From: Microbaculum marinum
GTDB taxonomy: Bacteria; Pseudomonadota; Alphaproteobacteria; Rhizobiales; Tepidamorphaceae
Length of the DNA stretch: 64,000 nt
Assembly (NCBI RefSeq): GCF_042646165.1
Contig: NZ_JBHRTC010000011.1
Strand: one strand, 5' to 3'
Position numbers and translations under genes: made by a program. The notes below the pieces were generated by a model, which was given only the letters and a program-made list of their open reading frames with translations, was not told the origin of the DNA and made no database searches. Positions 18,333 through 25,621 of this stretch are shown here, piece by piece (within the stretch, counting starts at the first letter, position 1; each line of letters begins with the position of its first letter).

Positions 18333-19286
18333 ATGGATCAATATATGGTTAAGGGAGTAGTTCTGCTGCTGGCCTTGGCCGTGGCATCCTGCAGTTCCCG
18401 GGTCAACCAGCCCGCCCTCAACACCAGCGCGACCCGGCAGGTCGATCCGGGCCAGGCCTTCATCGTTCCGCCGCCCGGCGGCCCGGCGGTGGTTGCGGTC
18501 CTCGAGACCCTCTATTCCAACGCCGTGGCGCAGGAGATCGCGCTTCGCACGACCACCACGAACGAGGGCCAGAACGCCATCCACGCCAAGGTCTTCGGAC
18601 CGGTCGGCGGCCCCTACGATCCAACCGAACGGTTCACGCCAAACCTGCCGACGATGAATCGGATCCACAACGAGATGCGGGAATTCCTGCCGGGCGTGAG
18701 GATGCAGGTCTCGCCGTACTTCGCGCAGAATTCCTACGGACCGTTCGGCTACGCGGTCGGGCGTGCGGCGTCCGGCGCCCTTTGCATCTACGGGTGGCAG
18801 AAGATCACCCCGAACGAGCCGCGGCCGATCCTGGCGCCGACGCGCGGCGCGGTGGATCTGCGGCTGCGCGTCTGCGATCCGACGGCGAGCGAGGACGAAC
18901 TGCTGAACCTCATGTACGGGCTCGTCGTCGTCGGCACCGTCGGCGCGTTCGGCTGGAACCCGTTCGGCAAGCCGCCGCCGGCCGATCCCAACGTCGGCAG
19001 GGCGGGCTACCCGATCTCTCCGTCGAACTGGGAATACACAAGATCCGTCGTGCCGGCGGCGGCGCCGGTGGCGGTGGAGCGTGCCCCGAGCGTCCCTGCG
19101 ACGCCGCGCGTCACCACCGCGCCGCCGGCGGAGACGACCATAAAGCCGGGCTACCCGCGGATCCCGGATCCCTCCGGTTCGAACCGCAGTTCGGCCTACG
19201 GGAGTTCGACCGCGAAGCCGGCGGAAGCCGACTCGACCAAGGAGGAGGGGGAACCGATCGTGCTGGTCCCGCCTCCGACTGAATAG
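18333..19286 (+). CDS. bcsN: cellulose biosynthesis lipoprotein BcsN
   Basis: A 317-residue lipoprotein whose signal peptide ends in the lipobox 'LAVASC' (lipidated Cys20). The body has the BcsN pattern: 'GPAVVAVLETLYSNAVAQE', 'VGGPYDPTERFTP', 'GYAVGRAASGALCIYGWQKI' and a proline-rich C-terminal third. BcsN is found beside type III cellulose operons of alphaproteobacteria; its exact task is unknown. It should be membrane-bound in the periplasm. Two nearby in-frame ATGs (18333 and 18345) are possible starts; I give the first. It diverges from bcsA and is followed by a G+C-rich hairpin. Confidence 0.75.
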   Translation: MDQYMVKGVVLLLALAVASCSSRVNQPALNTSATRQVDPGQAFIVPPPGGPAVVAVLETLYSNAVAQEIALRTTTTNEGQNAIHAKVFGPVGGPYDPTERFTPNLPTMNRIHNEMREFLPGVRMQVSPYFAQNSYGPFGYAVGRAASGALCIYGWQKITPNEPRPILAPTRGAVDLRLRVCDPTASEDELLNLMYGLVVVGTVGAFGWNPFGKPPPADPNVGRAGYPISPSNWEYTRSVVPAAAPVAVERAPSVPATPRVTTAPPAETTIKPGYPRIPDPSGSNRSSAYGSSTAKPAEADSTKEEGEPIVLVPPPTE

Positions 19287-19319
19287 GCTGCGACCAACGT
19301 CAACTGGCGGACCGGCCGG

Positions 19320-19338
19320 CCGGGCCGCGCCGGCCCGG
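19320..19338 (+). terminator. hairpin after bcsN
   Basis: A perfect 7-base-pair inverted repeat (CCGGGCC / GGCCCGG) with a 5-base loop begins 33 bases after the bcsN stop. No T-run follows, so it is at best a weak intrinsic terminator or an mRNA 3' end stabiliser. Confidence 0.4.
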
Positions 19339-19432
19339 GAATTGATCCCCGCGGCGCCGGCGACCATATAACATGGGCGCGCGATCCACTTCCGGACACC
19401 TCACGGATCTCGCCAACGAAGGGAAATCGACG

Positions 19433-19954
19433 ATGAACACGTCCAAGGTCAAATCGCGGCAGAAAGCTGCCCTGGCGACTCCGAACCGCCTCGGCGACAA
19501 TGCCGCAAACGACATCTCGGCGGCACTGTCAGCCCTGCTCGCCGACGTATTCGCCTTGTACATGAAGACGAAGAACTTCCACTGGCATATGTCCGGGCCG
19601 CATTTTCGCGACTATCACCTGCTGCTCGACGAGCAGGCGGAACAGATATTCGCAATGACGGACGACATGGCGGAGCGTGCGCGCAAGCTTGGCGGCACGA
19701 CGCTGCGCTCCATCGGCCATATCGCGCGCCTGCAGCGACTGGCAGACAACGATGCCGAGTTCGTGACGGCGCCGGACATGCTGGCCGAACTGCGGGACGA
19801 CAACATGCAGTTGCTCACCTTCCTGCGCGAGACCCATGACCTCTGTGACGAGCATGGCGACGTCGGGACGGCCAGCCTGCTGGAGAACTGGATCGACGAG
19901 GCGGAACGGCGGGTGTGGTTCCTGTTTGAGTCGGGCCGTCACCAGGAGAGCTGA
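19433..19954 (+). CDS. dps: Dps family DNA-protecting ferritin
   Basis: A 173-residue four-helix ferritin-like protein of the Dps family, which forms dodecamers that oxidise and store iron and shield DNA in starvation. The ferroxidase motif is 'TKNFHWHMSGPHFRDYHLLL' followed by 'DEQAEQIF' (residues about 46-72), with His50, Asp66 and Glu70 as expected ligands. A lysine-rich N-terminal tail (KVKSRQKAA) could bind DNA. The start at 19433 has GAAGGGA upstream and begins at the usual family position. Monocistronic; converges with the SpoIIE phosphatase gene. Confidence 0.93.
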   Translation: MNTSKVKSRQKAALATPNRLGDNAANDISAALSALLADVFALYMKTKNFHWHMSGPHFRDYHLLLDEQAEQIFAMTDDMAERARKLGGTTLRSIGHIARLQRLADNDAEFVTAPDMLAELRDDNMQLLTFLRETHDLCDEHGDVGTASLLENWIDEAERRVWFLFESGRHQES

Positions 19955-20017
19955 CCGCAAGGAAGCGGCGCTTTCCATCCGTCCGCGTCGGAACGAACGG
20001 CAGGACGACACCTCCGG

Positions 20018-22108
20018 TCAGGCCTTTCGCTCGACGATCAGCAGCGTGATGTCGTCCGACTGGTCGCCGCCTGCCTCGAAGACGTGGATCGTTTCCACGG
20101 CCGAGCGGGCGGCATCGGGCGGCGGCAGGCTCGCCGTGTCCGCCAGCACAGCCATGAACCGATCCTCGCCGAACTGTTCGCCGGCCGGGTCGAACGCCTC
20201 CGTCACGCCGTCGGTGTACATGACGAGCCGGTCGCCGGGACCGAATGTCAGCTCCTGGTTGGTGAAGTCGGTGTCTTCCACCACGGCGACCGCTATGTCC
20301 AGGCTCCGGTCCAATGGCGCGACCCGGCCGTCCGCAAAGACCATGAAGGGCGGGTTGTGGCCGGCGTTGACGTACTGCAAGCGCCCGGTTTCGGGATCGA
20401 ATATCCCGAAGAAGAGCGTCACGAACATCATCTGGTCATTGTCGGCGCTCAACAGATCGTTGAGCTGACGCACGCAGACGGCAGGATCGGTTTCGAAGAG
20501 GGCGATGGTTTTCAGCAGGGTACGGCAGATCGCCATGAAGAATGCCGCCGGCACCCCCTTTCCCGAGACGTCGGCGATGACCACCGCAATGTGACCGTCG
20601 CCGCGTTCGAAGAAGTCGTAGAAGTCTCCGCCGACCTCGCGGGCCGACTCCATCATCCCGAAGATCGAATAGCTGTCGCGATCGGGAAACTCGACGGGCA
20701 GGACCGAGCGCTGGAGGTCGCGGGCGATGGAGAGTTCCTGCTGGAGGCTCGCAAGTTCGGTTTCGCGGACCAGCGCCTCGCGCAGCCGGGCGATGAGTTC
20801 CGACAGGCGGCGGTGCTGCTCGACGACGCGACCGGACATCTGCTGCAGCACGGCGGCGAGCGGTCCGAGCTGATCGTCCTCGCGTATCAGGCGGTCGAGG
20901 GACTTGCTTTCGTCACCGTCCTCAGACCGGCCCGAAGCCGCCGCGACGATGCGCCGAAGGTCGGAAAGCAGCTCCTCGCGGGCGCCGGCTTCCAGGGTTT
21001 CCGCGAGAGCCTCCATCTGGCGGCGGATGAACCGTTCCTGCCGCCGCCGCTGCAGTTCGCGCTGACGGCGGGTGTCGCTGAAGGCGGTCAGGCTCTTACG
21101 GAGTCCCGCCACTGCTTCGGCGATCATGCCGATTTCGTCATCGGATTCCTTCGTCAGGCCGGCCGAGGTGTCGCCACGCGACAGCGCGCCAAGAACGGCG
21201 ACGGCCCGGTCGAGAGGGCGAAACACCACACGCAGGTAGAGATAGAGCCCGACCAGGACCAGGAGCAGCGCCGATAGCGTGCCGGCGACCGTCAGCACGG
21301 TCAGTCTGTCGAGAGCCGCCAGGCTTTCGGTGGCATCTTGAACCGTTACCAGGAGCCCGGCGGAACCGGCGGCAAGATCCGCCAGCGGGACCGACGTCAC
21401 GGCGTAGATCCGGTCGCCTTGCTTGGCTTCCGTGACCGCTGCGATGTGCTGGGGCAGTGTCAGGTCCAGCGCCGACCAGAGAGCGTTGTCGGCGCCCTCG
21501 ATGAAGCGGCCACGCGTATTGAGAAGCAGCGCGGTCGCTCCAAGCGACCGGGAGAACCGTGCGAGCAGACTGTCGACGGGGGCCGCTACCGCCAGCACCA
21601 GCGCCGACGCCGCCGGCGACACCCGGTACGGACGCGCGACGATGATCCGGAACCGGTCGGACGAAACCTGGCGGATGCCGCTGAGTTCGGCTCCTTCCGC
21701 AACCGTCCTTATGGTTCCGAGATCCAGAAGGCGTGTCGGTTCGGCGACATGGGAACTTGCGAAGAGGACGCGGCCGTCCCGGTCCAGAATCTGCAGGTCG
21801 CTCAGCTCGCCCGCGGCGATCAGCGGCGTCGTCCAGCCCACCGCGAGCGTTCGTATGCGGGTGGAGTCGTCATCCCGCACGGCATCGGCGAGGAGCCGGT
21901 CGTTGGCAGCCCCGTCCGTCAGTTCGGCGAGCGTGTCGGTCGCGCTTTGCAGAATCTCGCGCCACAGCGCCTCCGTGCCCTTGATGGCGATTTCCGCATA
22001 GGGTCGCTCGGCGAGACGCTCCCGCTGCAGGCCTGCAAGAACGAGGGCGCCGAACGTGACGATGAAGGCGGCCGAAACGAGGATGATGATCCGGGTGCGG
22101 AGAAGCAT
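20018..22108 (-). CDS. membrane sensor with HAMP-like linker and SpoIIE/PP2C phosphatase
   Basis: A 696-residue signalling protein. Residues 1-25 and about 255-285 are membrane segments flanking a periplasmic sensor of the double-Cache kind; a HAMP-like region and a coiled coil ('RQRELQRRRQERFIRRQ') lead to a C-terminal PPM/SpoIIE serine phosphatase. Metal-binding motifs are present: 'ADVSGKG' (512-518), 'YVNAGHNPP', 'YTDGVTE' (631-637) and 'SDDIT' near 684-688. Such phosphatases dephosphorylate STAS anti-sigma antagonists; the STAS gene at 30526 is the obvious partner. The ATG at 22108 lies 11 bases after the sensor-MFS gene and ends the left divergent operon. Confidence 0.88.
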   Translation of the reverse strand: MLLRTRIIILVSAAFIVTFGALVLAGLQRERLAERPYAEIAIKGTEALWREILQSATDTLAELTDGAANDRLLADAVRDDDSTRIRTLAVGWTTPLIAAGELSDLQILDRDGRVLFASSHVAEPTRLLDLGTIRTVAEGAELSGIRQVSSDRFRIIVARPYRVSPAASALVLAVAAPVDSLLARFSRSLGATALLLNTRGRFIEGADNALWSALDLTLPQHIAAVTEAKQGDRIYAVTSVPLADLAAGSAGLLVTVQDATESLAALDRLTVLTVAGTLSALLLVLVGLYLYLRVVFRPLDRAVAVLGALSRGDTSAGLTKESDDEIGMIAEAVAGLRKSLTAFSDTRRQRELQRRRQERFIRRQMEALAETLEAGAREELLSDLRRIVAAASGRSEDGDESKSLDRLIREDDQLGPLAAVLQQMSGRVVEQHRRLSELIARLREALVRETELASLQQELSIARDLQRSVLPVEFPDRDSYSIFGMMESAREVGGDFYDFFERGDGHIAVVIADVSGKGVPAAFFMAICRTLLKTIALFETDPAVCVRQLNDLLSADNDQMMFVTLFFGIFDPETGRLQYVNAGHNPPFMVFADGRVAPLDRSLDIAVAVVEDTDFTNQELTFGPGDRLVMYTDGVTEAFDPAGEQFGEDRFMAVLADTASLPPPDAARSAVETIHVFEAGGDQSDDITLLIVERKA

Positions 22109-22119
22109 CTGTCGCGGCC

Positions 22120-23967
22120 TCAGGCAGCCACGGCGGTCGTTCGCCGCACGGCCACCTGGCCGGCCAGCGTGAGCACCAGAACCAGACATGCCGCAATCGC
22201 CAGCGGCGGCAGGGCAAACGCGCCTGCAATGCTGACGGAGCCGGCCCCGGCGGCGATTCCCGCCCCGGTCGACAGGAACAGCGTCGTCATTGTCGCCCGG
22301 TGCGGCCGGACCAGGCCCCCGGCTCCCCAGCCGAGCACGGCCATGCCGAGAGCGGTCGCTGCGCCCGGCATCGGTTCAGACATCGACAGGCCGGACCAGG
22401 ACAGGAGCGCCATGCCCGCCAGCGCCGCTGCCAGTGAGACCGGCCAGCGCGGGTGCAACGGGAGTGCGAGGGTCGCCGCGGCGCCGCCGGCGGCAACCAG
22501 CAGCCCGGCTGCGAGGTAGTTCTCGTAGCCGGGCCCCGAAGGGACGAGCACGAGCGACACGGCGCCGAATGCCGCCCCGGCAGCTGCCATCGCGCCATTC
22601 CATCCATGTGCCGTCGCGCCGGCATGCCCCCCGATCGTGTTCCAGCGCACCGTGAGCGATGTGAATCCCAGCGCGATCAGAAGAATGCCGGCACTGAGGA
22701 ATGCCATCCGCCGGCCGATCGCCTCCCCCAGAAGGCCGCCGAGCACCGGTCCTGCCACCAGCAACGAAAGAAGCATCATGACAGGGAGCAGAGGTTCGCG
22801 GCTGTCGGCGCTGCGCCCCGAGAAAAGCGCGGACACCGTCACGCCAAGTCCGGCGCCGGCGACAGCACGGGAGGCGAGGAAGAGGCCGTAGTCGCGCAGG
22901 GCGTAGGCGGCTGCAAAGGACAGTCCGGCGGCGAGGAGACCGAAGAACGCCGCCATCGGCCGCGCCTGTTGCGGAAGGGTTCTCGCGAGCGTGGAGGCCA
23001 TAATGGCCGCAATGCCTTCGGCGATCCACGGCAGGCTCGGCCACCAGTCGACCGGCACGTATTCCCACTGGCGGTCGATCGCGAAATTGGACACGAATGG
23101 AATGGACATGGCGTAGACCGACAGCGCGGCAACGGCGAGCCAACCGGCGAACGACCTGTGCCCCGGCCGGTCGACGGACGCGCCTGCGGTCTCGACCACG
23201 CCTCGTGCTGCGGCGACGGGTTCGAGGATCGGGTCGAGCTTCTCCGACAGGCTTCCGTCGAAGTCGATCGCGCGCACCGTCGCCACCTCGTCCTCGAGGC
23301 AACGTACCGATGCCTCCAGTGGCGCCAAGCGATAGTCGAAGCCGCTGAGGGCCACCACCGTCGCGCCCCGGCCGCTCGGTAGCGTGCGCGCCGGAAACAC
23401 GCCTCGCGAGACGCCCAGCATCAGATGACGCAACCGGGCACGTCCTGCGGAGACGTTCCGTCTGAGGACGAGCAGCGTTATACAGGCCGCCACCAGACCC
23501 AGCACCACCGCGGTCGCAGCCAGGGCCAGCCGCAACTTGCCGACGGTGTGGCCGAACAGGGGAGGGGCCGGCGCAAGGATGACGTTGGCCATCAGCTTGC
23601 CCCCGGTGATGACCGGGAACGCCAGTCCTGTGACGTTTTCCGCCGTGGAAGTCAGCACGTCGCCGTCCGGATCGACGAGGGCCAGGGCGTCGATGGTCGG
23701 CACGCCGCTGACGACATTGGCAAAGTAGGTGTCCACCCCGTAGAGGCCCTCCAGCGGGATGCCATAGTCGAGCGCCATCCGGATCTGGTCGGCGACCGCC
23801 TGGCCGACCGTGTCGCTGCCCTCCCGGACCTTTGCCGAAAGTTCCGGCAGGGCCTCGCGTTCGGCGCTGGACAACATCAGAGCGCCTCCGGCGCCGACGC
23901 TGATCGCGAGGATCAGCCCGACGATCGCAGCAATGATCAGGTCGCGCCGGGCGTCAGGCAGGCTCAT
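22120..23967 (-). CDS. sensor-MFS fusion protein, left arm (MFS motif A degenerate)
   Basis: A 615-residue membrane protein with unusual layout: TM1 (9-31), a periplasmic sensor of about 110 residues containing 'MALDYGIPLEGLYGVDTYF' (64-82), TM2 (146-168), a cytoplasmic linker (169-272) and then a major-facilitator domain (273-615). The same order is seen in the plus-strand protein at 25618, which it resembles in the sensor. Its MFS motif A position reads 'LARTLPQQARP' rather than G-x-x-x-D/E-R-x-G-R-R, so transport may be lost and the domain may act as a ligand receptor. The ATG at 23967 overlaps the upstream sensor gene by 14 bases. Confidence 0.75.
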   Translation of the reverse strand: MSLPDARRDLIIAAIVGLILAISVGAGGALMLSSAEREALPELSAKVREGSDTVGQAVADQIRMALDYGIPLEGLYGVDTYFANVVSGVPTIDALALVDPDGDVLTSTAENVTGLAFPVITGGKLMANVILAPAPPLFGHTVGKLRLALAATAVVLGLVAACITLLVLRRNVSAGRARLRHLMLGVSRGVFPARTLPSGRGATVVALSGFDYRLAPLEASVRCLEDEVATVRAIDFDGSLSEKLDPILEPVAAARGVVETAGASVDRPGHRSFAGWLAVAALSVYAMSIPFVSNFAIDRQWEYVPVDWWPSLPWIAEGIAAIMASTLARTLPQQARPMAAFFGLLAAGLSFAAAYALRDYGLFLASRAVAGAGLGVTVSALFSGRSADSREPLLPVMMLLSLLVAGPVLGGLLGEAIGRRMAFLSAGILLIALGFTSLTVRWNTIGGHAGATAHGWNGAMAAAGAAFGAVSLVLVPSGPGYENYLAAGLLVAAGGAAATLALPLHPRWPVSLAAALAGMALLSWSGLSMSEPMPGAATALGMAVLGWGAGGLVRPHRATMTTLFLSTGAGIAAGAGSVSIAGAFALPPLAIAACLVLVLTLAGQVAVRRTTAVAA

Positions 23968-24745
23968 GAACGTCCTCTGCCGCGATCTCCTCGTCCTGAT
24001 CCAGCGCCCGCACCTTCTCGGCGGCCAGGTCCACCTCGACGATCGTTTCGTCGATCGCGGCGCACATCGCCACGGCAGCCGCGGCCAGCGTACCGGGTTC
24101 GGCGGACGGTCCGCCAAGCGGTTCCTGCCCATAGAGCTGCCGCGCCACCATCCTCAGGTCCCGCGTGGCGATGTGGAACATGAGGGCGGACAGCAATGCG
24201 ACGATCAGCACGCCGGCCGCCGCGACGACCGCGAACCGGGTGGCCACGGCGCCGACCAGCCCGTCGCCATGCGCGGCACCCGCCAGCGTGACGGCCAGAT
24301 GGCCGACCGGCTCTCCGAAGTCGTTGCGGATCTCTTCACCGACGACGACGGTATCGAGCTGTTCGAGCCGCCAGCGCCTGCTGTCGTCGCGCAGCCGGAT
24401 CGCTTCCAGCCAATCGTCGGTGACGCGCTCGCCGATGCTTCCCCGATCGGTGTTGTAGACCGACACCCCGGATGGATCGAAGATCTCGACGGCGAGGATC
24501 TCCTGATTGCCGAGCCGCGCCCGTTCGATGAGGTCCTGCGCGACATGGATCTCCGGCAGCAGCAGCCCCAGACTTACGCTGGCCTCAACCGAATCGCGCA
24601 ATTCGGTGAGGATGAAGTCGATGTTCGATTCGACGGCGCGCACGCGGAGCCTGTCGAGCGCCTCGTTTATCAGCAGCACGGACAGCGTGATCCCGACCAG
24701 TGTCAGGACTGACAAGGCAAAAATGGTCCGTACGGCGGGTGACAT
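23954..24745 (-). CDS. two-TM periplasmic sensor protein, left arm
   Basis: A 263-residue membrane protein with TM1 at about 7-28, a periplasmic domain of about 140 residues and TM2 at about 170-192, then a short cytoplasmic tail with helical, acidic character. The region after TM1 ('DSVEASVSLGLLLPEI', 51-66) matches the plus-strand protein at 24977 ('NVESAVSVGIPPAEQ') and more loosely the two sensor-MFS proteins. A beta-strand pair 'AVEIFDPSGVSVYNTD' is typical of Cache-like sensors. There is no kinase, cyclase or methyl-accepting domain, so it must signal through a partner, probably the sensor-MFS protein encoded next. First gene of the left operon. Confidence 0.7.
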   Translation of the reverse strand: MSPAVRTIFALSVLTLVGITLSVLLINEALDRLRVRAVESNIDFILTELRDSVEASVSLGLLLPEIHVAQDLIERARLGNQEILAVEIFDPSGVSVYNTDRGSIGERVTDDWLEAIRLRDDSRRWRLEQLDTVVVGEEIRNDFGEPVGHLAVTLAGAAHGDGLVGAVATRFAVVAAAGVLIVALLSALMFHIATRDLRMVARQLYGQEPLGGPSAEPGTLAAAAVAMCAAIDETIVEVDLAAEKVRALDQDEEIAAEDVHEPA

Positions 24746-24976
24746 CGGGCGTGGTCGATTGCGTTTGCGCGAACGATGGCAGAGAACCTATCGGAGGGAG
24801 AGGCACCTGTCACTTGGCCCCCGTCCTGCCGCAGGCCGGTTCCGGCTGCAGATGCGGGCAGGCGGAACGCCCCGCGACAGGCGTGGACATTGACGGAATT
24901 TTCAGCTCTTTCCCGCAACTGATCAGGCGTATCGTAGCGGAACGCATATCGATATGATGTCCCCCGTGATCTGCCC
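24746..24976. promoter_or_regulatory. divergent promoter region of the two sensor-MFS operons
   Basis: This 231-base region lies between the two divergent sensor genes and should drive both arms. A perfect 12-base palindrome, CATATCGATATG, sits at 24945-24956, 20 bases before the right-arm ATG, and could be an operator. It is the A+T-richest part of the gap. No sure -35/-10 pair was found. Confidence 0.5.
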
Positions 24977-25621
24977 ATGCTGAAACTCGCCCTAAGAACA
25001 CTTCCGCTGTTTGCCGTCATCGTCGGCTTCGCCATGGCGCTCGGGGCGTACATGAACTACTCCGGCGTGCGCAGCGCCTATCTCGACCTGATCGCGTCGC
25101 GCATGCACATGGTTCTCGACGACGTCGCGGCCAACGTCGAGTCCGCCGTGTCGGTCGGGATACCGCCGGCGGAACAGACGACGCTGCCGGCCCTGCTGAC
25201 GCGCCTGGTAGAGGCGGACCCGCTGATCCGGTCCATCTCCGTCGTCGCACCCGACGGCGAGGTCCTGTTCGGAAGCGGCAGCGAAGCCGACCGCACCGCG
25301 ACGCCGGATGCGGACAGTTTCGAGGTCGGCCGTACGGTCACCAACGATTTCGGCGCGCCCGTGGTGGACCTGCACGTGCGCTACGACCGGCAGGCCCCGA
25401 CCGAGAAGATCGACGCCTTCGCGACGGCGGTGCTCGCCGATGCGATTCCGGCCGGCCTGCTCGCTGCCCTCGCGGGAAGCCTCGCGGCGCTCCTCATCCT
25501 GCGCCGTCTGCACGGCCGAGCCGCCCGGACGGTCAATCACGGCATCGTCGACACGATCGACATCGCCAACCGCGAAGTCGAAAAGCTCGGCGAGGGCGTC
25601 GCGCCGGAACGGGCCTCATGA
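24977..25621 (+). CDS. two-TM periplasmic sensor protein, right arm
   Basis: A 214-residue membrane protein with TM1 (about 7-27), a periplasmic Cache-like domain with 'NVESAVSVGIPPAEQ' (53-67) and 'ISVVAPDGEVLFGSGSEAD', TM2 (about 153-173) and a short cytoplasmic helix. It is a paralogue of the minus-strand sensor that starts at 24745. No enzymatic output domain is present. Its TGA overlaps the next ATG (ATGA), so it should be made together with the sensor-MFS protein and probably assembles with it through the shared sensor and helix. First gene of the right divergent operon. Confidence 0.7.
   Translation: MLKLALRTLPLFAVIVGFAMALGAYMNYSGVRSAYLDLIASRMHMVLDDVAANVESAVSVGIPPAEQTTLPALLTRLVEADPLIRSISVVAPDGEVLFGSGSEADRTATPDADSFEVGRTVTNDFGAPVVDLHVRYDRQAPTEKIDAFATAVLADAIPAGLLAALAGSLAALLILRRLHGRAARTVNHGIVDTIDIANREVEKLGEGVAPERAS

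Noticed and set aside
19955..20017. Intrinsic terminator between dps and the phosphatase gene
   Set aside because: Only an imperfect short hairpin (GGAAGC...GCTTTCC) is seen, with a bulge and no T-run.
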